Part shown: positions 28,083 to 38,932 of the stretch, in pieces
Layout of the letters: the number at the start of each line of letters is the position of its first letter
Position numbering within the stretch: position 1 is the stretch's first letter
Origin: Burkholderiales bacterium
GTDB lineage: Bacteria; Pseudomonadota; Gammaproteobacteria; Burkholderiales; SG8-41
Reading direction: 5' to 3'
Assembly (NCBI GenBank): GCA_030684405.1
Contig: JAUXYA010000020.1
Coordinates: 18,569 to 82,568, forward strand
Length of the DNA: 64,000 nt
Notes under the pieces: generated by a model
Told to the model about the DNA's origin: nothing
Databases searched by the model: none
What the model saw: only the letters and a program-made list of their open reading frames with translations
Translations under genes and position numbers: made by a program

Positions 28083-29255
28083 TCAGGCCGCCGCGTGACG
28101 GATCAGCAGGTTCTTCAGGAACGGCAGGTGATCCACCGCCGCCATGCCGGAATTGCGCACGCCGGATACCCAGACCGCCCTTGCCGCGAAAAGTTTCTGC
28201 AATCCGTCGGTGCCGAGCCCCATCGTGACAATGTCCTCGCGCCGCGCCCTCTCGTAGCGTCGCAGCAGCTGCCGGTCGCCGCAATCCTGACCCGGCACTC
28301 GTGCCGCCAGCACTTTGACCAGCTCGCGCACATCGCGGAAACCCAGATTAACGCCCTGGCCGGCCAGAGGGTGCACATTGTGTGCGGCATCCCCGGCCAG
28401 CGCAACGCGCGGCGCGACGAGTTTCGGCACATGCGCGAGACGCAGCGGAAAACCGGCGGGGAGGGTAATCAGCTGCAGGCTGCCGAGCACGCTGCTGCTG
28501 GCCGCCTCGACCTGAGCGGCAAGCGCTTCGGCCGCGAGCGCCAGCAAAGTCTGCGCATGATCCGCGGTGGTGGACCACACCATCGACACGCGTCTGCCGG
28601 GCAAGGGCAACAGTGCCAGCACGCCATCGTCACGAAACCACTGAAATGCCGCCCCCCGGTGATGCTGCGCAGTTTCGAAATTGGCTACAAGCCCGACCTG
28701 CTGGTAGTCGGTGATGCGGGCCTCGAGGCCCGCGGCTTGCCGCAGCCATGAATTGCCGCCGTCGGCTCCGACCACCAGCCGCGCCTGCAGCAAATTGCCG
28801 TCGGCAAGTTCCACCCGCGCGCAGTCTTCGGCCACTTCCAGGTTGATCGCGCGCTTCGCCACAGCGGGATGCGCCGGATCGGCTTCGGCCATGGCCTGGT
28901 ACAGAGCCCGCTGCAGGGCGCTGCTTTCGACGATGTGCGCGAGTTCACGCAGGCCGGCGTCATAGGCACTGAACGAAAGCCGGCCCTCAGGCCTGTCCCC
29001 GGAAATCATCATCGACTCCACGCGCTGCACGCGCTGCGGATCGAGCCGCTGCCAGACGCCAAGGGCATCGAGAAACGCAGCGTTGCCGGGGCTGATGGCG
29101 TAAACGCGGATGTCCCAGTCCGCGCCTGTTGATACCGGCTGCGGCGGCTGTGCATCGATCAGCGCGACAGAGAGCCCCGATCGTTGCAGCGCAAGAGCAA
29201 GACAGGCGCCGACCAGCCCACCGCCGACGATCAGCACATCATGAACAACAGGCAT
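28083..29255 (-). CDS. UbiH/UbiF/UbiI-family FAD ubiquinone hydroxylase
   Basis: A 390-residue aromatic-ring monooxygenase of ubiquinone synthesis. FAD motifs are DVLIVGGGLVGACLALALQRSG at the N-terminus, VVGADGGNSWLRQAAG (the DG motif) in the middle, and ALAGDAAHNVHPLAGQGVNLGFRDVREL (the GD motif, Coq6/UbiH type). Which ring position it hydroxylates cannot be told from sequence; Coq7 elsewhere in the window covers C6, leaving C5 or C1 for this enzyme. Confidence 0.9.
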   Translation of the reverse strand: MPVVHDVLIVGGGLVGACLALALQRSGLSVALIDAQPPQPVSTGADWDIRVYAISPGNAAFLDALGVWQRLDPQRVQRVESMMISGDRPEGRLSFSAYDAGLRELAHIVESSALQRALYQAMAEADPAHPAVAKRAINLEVAEDCARVELADGNLLQARLVVGADGGNSWLRQAAGLEARITDYQQVGLVANFETAQHHRGAAFQWFRDDGVLALLPLPGRRVSMVWSTTADHAQTLLALAAEALAAQVEAASSSVLGSLQLITLPAGFPLRLAHVPKLVAPRVALAGDAAHNVHPLAGQGVNLGFRDVRELVKVLAARVPGQDCGDRQLLRRYERARREDIVTMGLGTDGLQKLFAARAVWVSGVRNSGMAAVDHLPFLKNLLIRHAAA

Positions 29256-29418
29256 CAGATGAAAATCTCTTGTCGAATCGGGTTTTCATGCCGACATTCT
29301 AGGCGGCCCAGGCCGCCGCCTCCACAATCCGGCCGCAGCAGTTCACGTGGGTCGCCGCCAAGTGTGGCTAACTCGTGGATTCCACAGACAAATCAATGAA
29401 ATGCCCAGGCCTGGCAGC

Positions 29419-29447
29419 TTGACAAGCACAAGCCTGCTCTTTAGACT
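29419..29447 (+). promoter_or_regulatory. Sigma-70 promoter of tRNA-Met
   Basis: TTGACA, a 17-bp spacer and TAGACT lie 15 bp before the tRNA. The consensus -35 and ideal spacing fit a strong tRNA promoter. The GC-rich stretch right after the -10 resembles a stringent discriminator. Confidence 0.8.
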
Positions 29448-29461
29448 GCGCGCCCTCCAGT

Positions 29462-29537
29462 GGCGAGTTAGCTCAGTGGTTAGAGCAGTGGAATCATAAT
29501 CCATTGGTCCGGGGTTCAAATCCCTGACTCGCCACCA
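29462..29537 (+). tRNA. tRNA-Met (CAU)
   Basis: A 76-nt cloverleaf with CCA encoded. The acceptor stem pairs GGCGAGT with ACTCGCC, the D-arm is GCTC-AGTGGTTA-GAGC, and the anticodon loop ATCATAA has CAT at 29495-29497. The T-arm is CCGGG-GTTCAAAT-CCCTG, with a terminal mismatch or wobble. The acceptor begins with a normal G1-C72 pair and lacks the mismatch of initiator tRNA, so it is elongator Met; a lysidine-modified Ile2 tRNA is possible but the body resembles Met. Confidence 0.93.
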
Positions 29538-29599
29538 CTTCTTTTTGTCTTTCCGCTGTTCCGTTTGCCCGGCAAGACCTGCCGTGTTATCTTGAGCCG

Positions 29600-29914
29600 A
29601 TGCGTAAGTTAATGCTTTTATTGGCTTTTTTGGTTTTTGCCGGGCCGGCTTGGGCGCAGCGTGCGCTGCCTGCCGAAGCCAAGCGCGGCACCATCGGCGA
29701 ACGGCAGATGTTACCGCTTGTACAGCTCGGCAATGAAACCCGGCGGCTTGCCCCGGGCGGCGTGATCATCGACAGCAACAACCGCTCGATCACCCATAAC
29801 CAGTTGCCCCCCGGCTCTGAAGTGCTGTACCTGCTCGACCGCAACGGCGAGTTGCTGCGGCTGGTGATCCTGACGGCAGAAGAACGGGCCCTGATCGACA
29901 GCTCGAAAAAGTAA
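29600..29914 (+). CDS. Small secreted protein of unknown function
   Basis: A 104-residue protein with a clear signal peptide (MRKLMLLLAFLVFAGPAWA, cleavage before QRALP). The mature part of about 85 residues has no cysteine and no motif I recognise; it includes GGVIIDSNNRSITHNQLPPGSEVLYLLDRNGELLRLVILT, which looks like a small beta domain. It ends 3 bp before miaB and so is probably on the same transcript, but no link to tRNA modification is evident. Confidence 0.75.
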   Translation: MRKLMLLLAFLVFAGPAWAQRALPAEAKRGTIGERQMLPLVQLGNETRRLAPGGVIIDSNNRSITHNQLPPGSEVLYLLDRNGELLRLVILTAEERALIDSSKK

Positions 29915-29917
29915 ACC

Positions 29918-31258
29918 GTGGGCAAGGTTTACATCAAGACCTTCGGCTGTCAGATGAACGAGTACGATTCGGACAAGATGGCCGACGTGCTCGCGGCCGG
30001 CGAAGGCCTCACCCCCACCGACGATCCGGCAGACGCCGACGTCATCCTGTTCAACACCTGTTCCGTGCGCGAGAAGGCCCAGGAAAAAGTGTTCCATGAC
30101 CTGGGCCGCGTCAGGCAGTTCAAAAAAAACAAACCCGGCCTGATCATTGGCGTCGGTGGCTGCGTCGCCAGCCAGGAAGGCGCAGCCATCGTCCGGCGCG
30201 CACCCTACGTCGATGTCGTATTCGGTCCGCAGACCCTGCACCGGCTGCCACAGCTGATCGCGGCCCGGCGCGCAAGCGGCAAGCCGCAGATTGACATCGC
30301 TTTCCCCGCAGTCGAGAAATTCGATCACCTGCCGCCAGCGCGCATCGACGGCGTCACCGCCTTCGTCTCGATCATGGAAGGCTGCAGCAAGTACTGTTCG
30401 TTCTGCGTAGTGCCATACACCCGCGGCGAAGAAGTCTCCCGCCCCTTTGGCGACGTGCTGACCGAAGTCGCGGAACTCGCATTGCAGGGCGTAAAGGAAG
30501 TCACCCTGCTCGGGCAGAACGTCAACGCTTACCGCGCGCCGCTCGAAGGCGAAACCGACGGCGCGGATTTCGCGCTGCTGCTCGATTACGTCGCCGACAT
30601 CCCCGGCATCGAACGCATCCGCTACACGACTTCGCACCCCAAGGAATTCACGCCGCGGCTGATCGCGGCCCATGCGCGTATCCCCCAGCTGGTGGACCAT
30701 GTGCACCTGCCGGTGCAGTCAGGCTCGGATCGGGTGCTCGCTGCGATGAAGCGCGGTTACACTGCAGTGGAATACAAATCGATCGTCCGCCGCCTGCGCG
30801 CGGCGCGGCCGGACATCTGCATTTCCTCGGACTTCATCGTCGGTTTCCCCGGCGAGACCGAACGCGATTTCGGGCAGACCCTGCAATTGATCGAGGAAGT
30901 CGGCTTCGATGACAGCTTCAGTTTCGTCTATAGCCCGCGCCCCGGAACTCCGGCCGCGGATCTACCCGATGACACGCCGCAGGCCGTTAAACTCGAGCGC
31001 CTGCAACGTCTGCAGGCACGCATCACCGAACAGGCCGGCGCCATCAACGAGGCAATGGTCGGCACCCGCCAGCGCGTACTGATCTACGGCACTGCCCGCC
31101 GCAACACCGCGGACCTGGCAGGCCGCACCGACAACAACCGGGTGGTGAATTTCCCGGGACCGCGCGAACGCATCGGCCGTTTTGCCGACGTCCTCATCAC
31201 CGAGGCGCGCTCGCACACACTGCGCGGCGAGCTGCCGCTGACGGAGGCAGTCACTTGA
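29918..31258 (+). CDS. miaB: tRNA-2-methylthio-N6-dimethylallyladenosine synthase MiaB
   Basis: A radical SAM methylthiotransferase acting on A37 of tRNAs that read U-initial codons. The GTG start opens [21 protein letters not shown], the UPF0004 domain whose cysteines bind the auxiliary cluster (also NTCSVREKA and GGCVAS). The radical SAM motif CSKYCSFC has C156, C160 and C163. The TRAM domain is C-terminal ([12 protein letters not shown] ... [12 protein letters not shown]). 446 residues. It heads the miaB-phoH-ybeY-corC-lnt string. Confidence 0.96.
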   Translation: MGKVYIKTFGCQMNEYDSDKMADVLAAGEGLTPTDDPADADVILFNTCSVREKAQEKVFHDLGRVRQFKKNKPGLIIGVGGCVASQEGAAIVRRAPYVDVVFGPQTLHRLPQLIAARRASGKPQIDIAFPAVEKFDHLPPARIDGVTAFVSIMEGCSKYCSFCVVPYTRGEEVSRPFGDVLTEVAELALQGVKEVTLLGQNVNAYRAPLEGETDGADFALLLDYVADIPGIERIRYTTSHPKEFTPRLIAAHARIPQLVDHVHLPVQSGSDRVLAAMKRGYTAVEYKSIVRRLRAARPDICISSDFIVGFPGETERDFGQTLQLIEEVGFDDSFSFVYSPRPGTPAADLPDDTPQAVKLERLQRLQARITEQAGAINEAMVGTRQRVLIYGTARRNTADLAGRTDNNRVVNFPGPRERIGRFADVLITEARSHTLRGELPLTEAVT

Positions 31259-32217
31259 AACCGCTGGAAATCAGCTTCACGCCGGTCGACAACCAGCGCC
31301 TTGCCAATCTCTGCGGCGTGCTCGATGAAAACCTGCGCCAGGTCGAAACTGCCCTGGACGTGGGCATTGCGCGGCGCGGCGAGCATTTCGCACTGACCGG
31401 CACCCTCGAACGCACGCGCGTCGCGGCCCGGGTACTGCATGATTTTTATGAGCGGGCGCAGGATCCGCTGTCGCTCGAGTCGGTGCAACTGGCCTTGATC
31501 GAGGCCGGGCAGCAGGAAGGGGCGCGGTCCGGCGTCGCTGCGCCGGCACTGATCACCCGCAAGCAGGATCTGCACGGCCGCACGCCACGGCAGACCGAAT
31601 ACCTGCTGAACATCCAGAAACACGACATCACCTTCAGTATCGGACCCGCCGGCACCGGCAAGACCTATCTCGCGGTGGCCTGCGCGGTCGACGCATTGGA
31701 GCGCGATGCGGTGCAGCGCATCATCCTTGTGCGGCCCGCCGTCGAGGCCGGCGAGCGCCTCGGCTTCCTGCCCGGCGACATGGCGCAGAAGGTCGACCCC
31801 TACCTGCGACCGCTCTACGACGCGCTCTACGACCTGATGGGCTACGACAAGGTCGCGAAGATGTTCGAACGCCAGGCGATCGAGATTGCGCCACTCGCTT
31901 TCATGCGCGGGCGCACGCTGAACCACGCCTTCATCATTCTCGACGAGGCGCAGAACACGACCCGCGAGCAGATGAAGATGTTCCTCACCCGTATCGGCTT
32001 CGGCAGCAAGGCGGTAATCACCGGCGACGTCACCCAGATCGACCTGCCCAAGGGCACGGTCAGCGGACTGGTGGAGGCACAGACGGTGCTGAAGAAGGTG
32101 CGCGGCATCGCATTCACATTCTTTGATGCTGCCGACGTCGTGCGCCATCCGCTGGTGCAACGCATCGTCAACGCCTACGACCGCCACCGCAAGGCAACGG
32201 GCGGCGGGGACAGATGA
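31255..32217 (+). CDS. PhoH-like ATPase
   Basis: A 320-residue protein with an N-terminal KH-like part (1-105) and a PhoH P-loop domain. Walker A is GPAGTGKT at 130-137, Walker B is [10 protein letters not shown], and [14 protein letters not shown] acts as sensor. The family's role is uncertain; its fixed place beside ybeY suggests RNA quality control. The start is TTG, overlapping the miaB stop (TTGA) with GGAGGC 6-10 bases upstream; no in-frame ATG lies near. It is coupled to ybeY by an ATGA overlap. Confidence 0.93.
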   Translation: MKPLEISFTPVDNQRLANLCGVLDENLRQVETALDVGIARRGEHFALTGTLERTRVAARVLHDFYERAQDPLSLESVQLALIEAGQQEGARSGVAAPALITRKQDLHGRTPRQTEYLLNIQKHDITFSIGPAGTGKTYLAVACAVDALERDAVQRIILVRPAVEAGERLGFLPGDMAQKVDPYLRPLYDALYDLMGYDKVAKMFERQAIEIAPLAFMRGRTLNHAFIILDEAQNTTREQMKMFLTRIGFGSKAVITGDVTQIDLPKGTVSGLVEAQTVLKKVRGIAFTFFDAADVVRHPLVQRIVNAYDRHRKATGGGDR

Positions 32218-32678
32218 CGGATCGCCACAGGGCGCCGCGCATCGACGTGCAGTGCGTCACCAGCGCGCGCAACGTGCCGCCGCCGACACGCATCCGCCAG
32301 TGGGCGCGTGCCGCGCTTTCCAGCGACGCCCGGGTCACCATCCGCATCGTCGGAAGCGCCGAGGGCCGTCTGCTCAATCGCAGCTACCGCAAACGCGATT
32401 ACGCGACCAACGTGCTCACCTTCGTGTTCCGCGAGCGGCCGCCGTACGAGGGTGATATCGCGCTATGCGCGCCGGTGATCACCCGTGAAGCCCGCGCGCA
32501 GCGCAAGACCGTCGCCGCGCATTACGCACACATGGTCATGCACGGTCTGTTGCACCTGCAGGGTTACGACCACGAGAACGATATCGATGCCGCCAGAATG
32601 GAGCGCCGCGAGAAAACGCTGCTCGCCCGCTTCGGGTATCCTGACCCCTACCGTCCGCCTTCCCTGCGCGGCACCTGA
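32214..32678 (+). CDS. ybeY: Endoribonuclease YbeY
   Basis: A single-strand endoribonuclease for 16S rRNA 3' maturation and ribosome quality control. The zinc motif HGLLHLQGYDH is near residue 110. The upstream NRSYRKRDYATNVLTFVF is the second conserved block. 154 residues. Its ATG overlaps the phoH stop. Confidence 0.96.
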   Translation: MTDRHRAPRIDVQCVTSARNVPPPTRIRQWARAALSSDARVTIRIVGSAEGRLLNRSYRKRDYATNVLTFVFRERPPYEGDIALCAPVITREARAQRKTVAAHYAHMVMHGLLHLQGYDHENDIDAARMERREKTLLARFGYPDPYRPPSLRGT

Positions 32679-32688
32679 CTCTCCCGAC

Positions 32689-33525
32689 ATGGACGACCCA
32701 CAGAAACCAACCCTGCTTGAACGGCTTTCCGCGCTGCTGCTGCGCGAGCCCGAAGACCGCGAACAACTGATCGGCCTGCTGCGCTCGGCGCACGATCGCA
32801 ACCTGCTCGACGCCGACGGACTCGCGATGATCGAAGGCGTTCTGCAGGTTTCCGAAATGCACGCGCGCGACATCATGGTGCCGCGCTCACAGATGGACAT
32901 CATCGATGTCAACGAGCCACCCGACCGCTTCATCCCGCTGGTGATCGAGACCGCGCACTCGCGTTTTCCGGTGATCGGCGAGAGCAGGGACGACGTGCTC
33001 GGCATCCTGCTCGCCAAGGACCTGCTGCGTTATTACGCCGGCGAAGAGGAGTTCGACGTGCGCGACATGCTGCGCCCGGCGGTGTTCATACCGGAATCGA
33101 AACCGCTCAACGTGCTGCTCAAGGAATTCCGCAAGAATCGCAACCACATCGCCATCGTTGTCGATGAATACGGCGGCGTTGCCGGCCTGATCACCATCGA
33201 GGACGTACTCGAGCAGATCGTCGGTGACATCGAGGACGAATACGATTTCGACGAAGCCGAAGACAACATCGTTCAGGAAAAGCGCGGCATCTACCGTATC
33301 AAGGCGCTGACCGAGATTGCCGACTTCAACACGGCCTTTGGCACCGCCTTCAGCGACGAAGAGTTCGACACTGTCGGCGGACTGGTGCTGAAGCGCTTCG
33401 GCCGGGTGCCCAAACGCGGCGAGCAACTGATGATCGATACACTGAATTTCCGCGTGCTGCGCGCCGACAGCCGGCGCATTTACCTGCTGCAGGTTTCGAA
33501 AAAACCGGACAAACCCGCCGCTTAA
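32689..33525 (+). CDS. corC: CorC/HlyC-type transporter-associated protein
   Basis: A 278-residue cytoplasmic protein with a tandem CBS pair (about 65-190: MHARDIMVPRSQMDIID, HSRFPVIGESRDDVLGILLAKDLL, FRKNRNHIAIVVDEYGGVAGLITIEDVLEQIVGDIEDEYD) and a CorC_HlyC FAD-like domain at the C-terminus. No DUF21 membrane part is present, so this is the soluble CorC/YbeX form linked to Mg2+/Co2+ efflux and ribosome homeostasis. The ATG lies 10 bp after ybeY. Confidence 0.93.
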   Translation: MDDPQKPTLLERLSALLLREPEDREQLIGLLRSAHDRNLLDADGLAMIEGVLQVSEMHARDIMVPRSQMDIIDVNEPPDRFIPLVIETAHSRFPVIGESRDDVLGILLAKDLLRYYAGEEEFDVRDMLRPAVFIPESKPLNVLLKEFRKNRNHIAIVVDEYGGVAGLITIEDVLEQIVGDIEDEYDFDEAEDNIVQEKRGIYRIKALTEIADFNTAFGTAFSDEEFDTVGGLVLKRFGRVPKRGEQLMIDTLNFRVLRADSRRIYLLQVSKKPDKPAA

Positions 33526-33554
33526 TCCAAGAGCGTTAAACAAAAATGAAATTT

Positions 33555-33641
33555 CCCCCTCATCCCAGCCCTTCTCCCGGAGGGAGAAGGGCTTTTCATC
33601 CCTCTCCCTCCGGGAGAGGGACCGAGGGTGAGGGGTTTTTT
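33555..33641. repeat. Palindromic REP-like element, copy 1
   Basis: Two hairpins stand side by side: AGCCCTTCTCCC-GGA-GGGAGAAGGGCT (33567-33593) and TCCCTCTCCC-TCC-GGGAGAGGGA (33599-33621). They are framed by CCCCTCA and TGAGGGG, and a T-run follows. A second copy lies near 45.3 kb. The T-run after the outer stem could also end corC transcription. The rest of the corC-lnt gap shows no gene. Confidence 0.85.
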
Positions 33642-33706
33642 ACCGCAATGTCATTTGTACAATCGATCTAAGTACCCATTTTTATTGACACTTTGAATCG
33701 GCCACG

Positions 33707-35215
33707 ATGACCGCTCCGCGCCGCTCCGTCCAATGGGTCATCGCCGCAGCGCTGGGTGCGCTGACGGTCGCCGCTTACGCGCCCTTCCATCTTTTTCCGC
33801 TGCCGCTGCTGAGCATTGCGCTGCTGTTCCTGCTTTGGCAGCAAGCGGCCTCGGCACGCGACGCCGCTCTGCTCGGTTTCGCCTTCGGCCTCGGCTGGTT
33901 CGGCGTCGGCGTGTCCTGGGTCTACATCAGCCTCAACGTGTTCGGCGCGATGCCTTCATCGCTTGCCGCCGCGGTGACGCTGCTGTTCTGCGCCTACCTC
34001 GCGCTGCATCCGGCAGCGGCCGGGTACCTCAGCCGCCGTTTCGCACTGCCGCCTGCGCTGAACTGGATTCTCTTCGTTCCGGCAGTGTTCACATTGTTCG
34101 AATGGCTGCGCGGCTGGCTGTGGACCGGCTTTCCCTGGCTCAATCCCGGATACTCGCAGGTCCCGTCGAGCCCGCTCGCCGGTTATGCGCCGGTACTGGG
34201 CGTGCATGGCGTGGCCCTGCTGCTGTTCTGCACTGCCGGTGCACTGTGCTGGGCGTGGATCACAAAACCGTGGCAGCAATGGCGCAGCCACTGGCGATGG
34301 CCCGCGGCATTGCTGGCGATCTGGCTGGCCGGTGCCGGACTCAAGGCAGTGGCCTGGACCGAACCCACCGGATCGAAAGTCAGCGTCAGCCTGCTCCAGG
34401 GCAATATCGCGCAGGATCTCAAGTGGCGCAGCGATCAGCTGCGCGACACCCTGCTGCGTTATCTCGAGCTGGTGCGCAACAGTGACAGTCAGCTGATCAT
34501 CCTGCCGGAAACCGCCTTGCCGCTGTTCCTGCGCGATGTACCCCCCGAGTATCTCGAAGCCCTTGCCGAACACGCGCGCCAGCACCGCAGCGATGTACTG
34601 GTCGGCGTGCCGGAACGTTTGCCCAACGGTGACTACTACAACAGCGTAGTCTCCTTCGGCAGTTCACCACAGCAAACTTACCGCAAGAACCACCTGGTGC
34701 CCTTCGGTGAATTCATCCCGCTGCGTCCGCTGCTCGGTGAGCTGGTGTCCCGGCTCGCCATCCCGCTGCAGGATTTCGCGCGCGGCGCGCCGGATCAGCA
34801 ACCGCTGGCAGTCGCCGGCGAGCGGGTGGCCATCAACATCTGCTATGAGGACGCCTTCGGCGAAGAAATCATCCGTCAGCTGCCGCAAGCGACGCTGCTG
34901 GTCAACGTCAGCAACGTCGCCTGGTTCGGCCGCTCGATCGCGCCCCAGCAGCACCTGCAAATCGCGCAGATGCGCGCACTGGAAACCGGCCGCTACATGC
35001 TGCGCGCGACCAACACCGGCATGACCGCGGTGGTCAATCCGCAGGGCCGGGTCGAAGCCGTCGCCCCGGAGTTCACGCGGACGGTGTTGACTCACACAGT
35101 GGCAGGAATGCAGGGCGCAACACCCTTCGTGCGCTGGGGCAACGGCGCCGCACTGGGCCTGTGTCTGATCGCCATCGCAGCAGCCTTCGTACTGCGCAAA
35201 CGCGCCCGTCGTTAA
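33707..35215 (+). CDS. lnt: Apolipoprotein N-acyltransferase
   Basis: Adds the third acyl chain to lipoproteins at the inner membrane. Several membrane helices fill the first 200 residues and one closes the protein (ALGLCLIAIAAAFVL). The nitrilase-like periplasmic domain keeps the triad: Glu in IILPETALPLF, Lys in YRKNHLVPFGEFIPLR, Cys in NICYEDAFGEE. 502 residues. It is the normal downstream neighbour of corC, here separated by the repeat. Confidence 0.95.
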   Translation: MTAPRRSVQWVIAAALGALTVAAYAPFHLFPLPLLSIALLFLLWQQAASARDAALLGFAFGLGWFGVGVSWVYISLNVFGAMPSSLAAAVTLLFCAYLALHPAAAGYLSRRFALPPALNWILFVPAVFTLFEWLRGWLWTGFPWLNPGYSQVPSSPLAGYAPVLGVHGVALLLFCTAGALCWAWITKPWQQWRSHWRWPAALLAIWLAGAGLKAVAWTEPTGSKVSVSLLQGNIAQDLKWRSDQLRDTLLRYLELVRNSDSQLIILPETALPLFLRDVPPEYLEALAEHARQHRSDVLVGVPERLPNGDYYNSVVSFGSSPQQTYRKNHLVPFGEFIPLRPLLGELVSRLAIPLQDFARGAPDQQPLAVAGERVAINICYEDAFGEEIIRQLPQATLLVNVSNVAWFGRSIAPQQHLQIAQMRALETGRYMLRATNTGMTAVVNPQGRVEAVAPEFTRTVLTHTVAGMQGATPFVRWGNGAALGLCLIAIAAAFVLRKRARR

Positions 35216-35293
35216 CTGCCATTTGCCTGTGGCGCGCCTTTGGCGCAGTGCCGCAAAGCCTGTAAAATTCGGCACTTAACTCGCGTTCCTCCG

Positions 35294-36238
35294 ATGCTTA
35301 CATTCCAGCAAATCATCCTCAAGCTGAACCAGTACTGGGACCGTCAGGGCTGCGCCCTGCTGCAACCCTACGACATGGAAGTCGGCGCCGGCACATTTCA
35401 CACCGCAACCTTTCTCCGCGCCATCGGCCCCGAACCCTGGAAAGCGGCGTATGTGCAGCCCTCGCGCCGGCCTAAGGACGGCCGTTACGGCGAGAACCCG
35501 AACCGGCTGCAGCATTACTACCAGTATCAGGTCGTGCTGAAGCCCTCGCCGCCGGAGATCCTCGAACTCTACCTCGGCTCGCTGCGTGAAATCGGCATCG
35601 ATCCGCGCGAGCACGACATCCGTTTTGTCGAGGACGACTGGGAATCACCGACGCTGGGCGCCTGGGGCCTCGGCTGGGAAGTGTGGCTTAACGGCATGGA
35701 AGTCACCCAGTTCACCTACTTCCAGGAAGTCGGCGGCATCGCCTGCAAGCCGATCATGGGTGAGATTACCTACGGCCTCGAGCGGCTGGCGATGTACCTG
35801 CAGCAGAAGGAAAGCGTGTTCGACCTTGAATGGGCGCCGGGTATCCGTTACCACGACGTCTATTTCCAGAATGAAGTCGAGCAGTCGACCTTCAATTTCG
35901 AGCAGGCCAATGTCGAGGTGCTGCTGCAGCAGTTCGGCCAGTTCGAAACCGAAGCCAAACGCCTGTTTGAAGCCGGGCTCGCACTCCCGGGCTACGAAAT
36001 GGTGATGAAGTGTTCGCACAGCTTCAACCTGCTGGATGCCCGCGGGGCGATTTCGGTGACCGAACGCGCGGCCTACATCGCGCGCGTGCGCACGCTGGCG
36101 CGGCTGGCCGCACAAGCTTATTACGCGTCACGCAAAGCCCATCGTTTTGAGCGTGCCAGCATCGAAGCGCTGCAGGCTTTTCTGCCCACCGAGGAACGCG
36201 ACGAAGTTCTCGCAGCCCGCGCCGGAGTCAAAGCATGA
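35294..36238 (+). CDS. glyQ: Glycyl-tRNA synthetase alpha subunit
   Basis: The catalytic half of the alpha2beta2 GlyRS. The start [36 protein letters not shown] is diagnostic; [27 protein letters not shown] and [14 protein letters not shown] are conserved class II blocks. 314 residues. Its stop overlaps the glyS ATG (ATGA). Confidence 0.97.
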   Translation: MLTFQQIILKLNQYWDRQGCALLQPYDMEVGAGTFHTATFLRAIGPEPWKAAYVQPSRRPKDGRYGENPNRLQHYYQYQVVLKPSPPEILELYLGSLREIGIDPREHDIRFVEDDWESPTLGAWGLGWEVWLNGMEVTQFTYFQEVGGIACKPIMGEITYGLERLAMYLQQKESVFDLEWAPGIRYHDVYFQNEVEQSTFNFEQANVEVLLQQFGQFETEAKRLFEAGLALPGYEMVMKCSHSFNLLDARGAISVTERAAYIARVRTLARLAAQAYYASRKAHRFERASIEALQAFLPTEERDEVLAARAGVKA

Positions 36239-38355
36239 GCCGGCCGCTGCTCGTTGAGCTGTATACCGAAGAACTGCCGCCGAAGGCACTGCGGAAACTC
36301 GGCGAAGCGTTTGCCGGCGGTATTGCCGCAGGACTGAAACAGCGCGGACTGCTGGAACGTGACGGACACACCGTTTTTGCAACACCACGCCGTCTTGCAG
36401 TGATGTTTGATGCCGTGCTCGACAAGGGCCTCGACCAGCCAGTCGAACAGAAATTGATGCCTCTGGACGTGGTGCGCAAACCCAACGGCCCCGCAGCGCT
36501 GGAGAAAAAACTCGCCGCAATGGGCCGCGGGCATATGGCCGCGCTGTTTCCGGATGGCCGCGACGGGTCAGACGCCTTTGTCATCAAAAAAGATGGCAAG
36601 GCCGAATTCGTCTACCTGCAGATGCTCGCCATGGGACAGCCTCTTGCGCGGGCCTTGGAAGAATCGCTGGAAGAGGCCATCAACAAGCTGCCGATTCCCA
36701 AGGTGATGACCTACCAGTTGTCCGACGGGCTGACCACGGTGAAATTCGTGCGCCCGGCCCACGGCCTGGTAGCGCTGCATGGATCGGAAGTCATCAATGT
36801 CTCCGTGCTGGGACTGACTGCCGGACGCATCACCCACGGCCACCGTTTCCTCGGAACGGCCGACATTGCACTGAAATCCGCCAGTGATTACGAAACCGGG
36901 CTGCAGGAAGCCGGCAAGGTCATAGCCGCGTTCGACAAGCGCCGTGCACTGATCGAAACCCGGCTGCAGACTCAGGCGAAGGCGCTGAATGCGGGCCTCG
37001 GCGAGTACTCGAACCTGCTCGATGAAGTCACCGCACTGGTGGAATGGCCTGTCGTCTACACCGCCAGTTTCGATGAGGCGTTTCTGGAAGTGCCGCAGGA
37101 GTGCCTGATCCTGACCATGCGCACCAACCAGAAATACTTCCCGTTGTTCGACGCCGCCGGCAGGCTGACCCACCGCTTCCTGATTGTCAGCAACATGCAG
37201 GTCGCCGATCCGGCCAACATCGTCAGCGGCAACCAGCGCGTGGTGCGGCCGCGGCTGGAAGATGCGCGCTTTTTCTACAACCAGGATCGCAAGGAGCGGC
37301 TGGAAACCCGCGTTCCGCGCCTGGGCAAGGTGGTCTACCACAACAAGCTGGGCACCCAGCTTGAGCGCGTGGCGCGCGTGCAATTGCTGGCCGGTAAAAT
37401 CGCGCGCCTGCTGAAAGTCGATGCAGCCCAGGCCGAACGTGCCGCCTGGCTGGCCAAAGCCGACCTCGTCACCGGCATGGTCGGCGAATTCCCGGAACTG
37501 CAAGGCATCATGGGCCGATACTACGCGCAGCACGACGGTGAACCCGCAGCCGTCGCCGACGCCATCGCCGATCACTATCTGCCGCGTTTCGCCGGCGACC
37601 GCCTGCCCGAACATCCGGTGTCCTGCGCCGTCGCCCTGGCCGACAAGCTGGAAACCCTGACCGGCCTCTTCGGCATCGGCCAGTTGCCGACGGGAGACCG
37701 CGACCCCTTCGCACTGCGCCGCCATGCGCTGGGCGTGATCCGCATCCTGATCGAGCGCGACCTGCCGCTGTCTCTGCACGCCCTGATCAACGATGCCTTT
37801 TCGGTATTCGATCGCGCCCTTGGGTTGGGACAGGTACATACTGATCTGCAAACCTTCTTCTTCGAACGTATGCGCAGCTATTTTGCGGATGCCGGCTACA
37901 GCGCGCATGAAATCGATGCCGTACTGAGCCTGCAACCGCAGGCCGTCAACCTGATACCGCTGCAACTGACCGCCGTGCGCGCCTTCGCCGCTCTGCCCGA
38001 ATCTGTCAGCCTCGCCGCCGCCAACAAGCGGGTTGCCAACATCCTGCGCCAGGCCGAAGGCAAGGGCGAAGCCGGGCGCGATGCCGACGCGAAACTGCTG
38101 CAGGAGCCGGCCGAGCGCGCCTTGTTCGATGCCCTGAAAAAAGCATCGGCCACTGCCACGCCGCTGTACGAGCGCGGCGACTACACCGGCTACCTGAAAA
38201 CCTTCGCGGTGCTGAAGGCTCCCGTCGATGCGTTCTTCGACGGCGTGATGGTGATGGCCGAGGATGCCGCGCTGCGCCGCAACCGCATCGCCCTGCTCGC
38301 CGATCTGCAACACGAGATGAACCGCATCGCCGACATCTCCAAGCTGGCCGCATGA
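36235..38355 (+). CDS. glyS: Glycyl-tRNA synthetase beta subunit
   Basis: The tRNA-binding half of GlyRS. It begins [22 protein letters not shown]; later blocks include [57 protein letters not shown] and [19 protein letters not shown]. 706 residues, normal length. A 43-bp gap leads to gmhB. Confidence 0.97.
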   Translation: MSRPLLVELYTEELPPKALRKLGEAFAGGIAAGLKQRGLLERDGHTVFATPRRLAVMFDAVLDKGLDQPVEQKLMPLDVVRKPNGPAALEKKLAAMGRGHMAALFPDGRDGSDAFVIKKDGKAEFVYLQMLAMGQPLARALEESLEEAINKLPIPKVMTYQLSDGLTTVKFVRPAHGLVALHGSEVINVSVLGLTAGRITHGHRFLGTADIALKSASDYETGLQEAGKVIAAFDKRRALIETRLQTQAKALNAGLGEYSNLLDEVTALVEWPVVYTASFDEAFLEVPQECLILTMRTNQKYFPLFDAAGRLTHRFLIVSNMQVADPANIVSGNQRVVRPRLEDARFFYNQDRKERLETRVPRLGKVVYHNKLGTQLERVARVQLLAGKIARLLKVDAAQAERAAWLAKADLVTGMVGEFPELQGIMGRYYAQHDGEPAAVADAIADHYLPRFAGDRLPEHPVSCAVALADKLETLTGLFGIGQLPTGDRDPFALRRHALGVIRILIERDLPLSLHALINDAFSVFDRALGLGQVHTDLQTFFFERMRSYFADAGYSAHEIDAVLSLQPQAVNLIPLQLTAVRAFAALPESVSLAAANKRVANILRQAEGKGEAGRDADAKLLQEPAERALFDALKKASATATPLYERGDYTGYLKTFAVLKAPVDAFFDGVMVMAEDAALRRNRIALLADLQHEMNRIADISKLAA

Positions 38356-38398
38356 TGCACTCACTGCTTACGCCTCACCTCTCACGCCTCTCTGCCCC

Positions 38399-38932
38399 AT
38401 GAAACTCATCATCCTCGACCGCGACGGCGTGATCAACCAGGACAGCCCGTCGTACATCAAGAGCCCGGAGGAGTGGAAGCCGATTCCCGGCAGTCTGGAG
38501 GCGATCGCACTGCTGAACCAGGCAGGCTATCGGGTGCTGGTCGCCACCAACCAGTCCGGTGTCGGCCGTGGCCTCTTCGAAATGGCGACGCTGAACGCGA
38601 TTCACGACAAAATGCACCGCGCGCTGGGTGTCATCGGCGGACGGATCGACGGCATTTTCTATTGCCCGCATGCGCATGACGCGGGCTGCAACTGCCGCAA
38701 GCCGAAGCCAGGCCTGCTCGAGGAAATCTCGCGGCGTTTCGGTGTCAGCCTCGAAGGCGTGCCCTTCATCGGCGACTCGCTGCGCGACCTGCAGGCCGCG
38801 GTCACAGTAGGCGCGCAGCCGGTGCTGGTGCTGACCGGCAAGGGCAAGAAAACGCGCAAGGACGGAAACCTGCCGGAAGGCACGGTCGTCCACGACAACC
38901 TCGCCGCCGCCGTCAGCAGCCTGTTGCAATGA
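38399..38932 (+). CDS. gmhB: D-glycero-beta-D-manno-heptose-1,7-bisphosphate 7-phosphatase
   Basis: A HAD phosphatase making the ADP-heptose precursor of the lipopolysaccharide inner core. Motif I is IILDRDGVIN. The zinc loop CPHAHDAGCNCRKPKPG is typical of GmhB, and motif IV is FIGDSLRDLQAA. 177 residues. It overlaps plsC by ATGA. Confidence 0.94.
   Translation: MKLIILDRDGVINQDSPSYIKSPEEWKPIPGSLEAIALLNQAGYRVLVATNQSGVGRGLFEMATLNAIHDKMHRALGVIGGRIDGIFYCPHAHDAGCNCRKPKPGLLEEISRRFGVSLEGVPFIGDSLRDLQAAVTVGAQPVLVLTGKGKKTRKDGNLPEGTVVHDNLAAAVSSLLQ

Noticed and set aside
36568..38364. 598-codon minus-strand frame opposite glyS
   Set aside because: A shadow of an unmistakable glyS gene; no start signal or domain.
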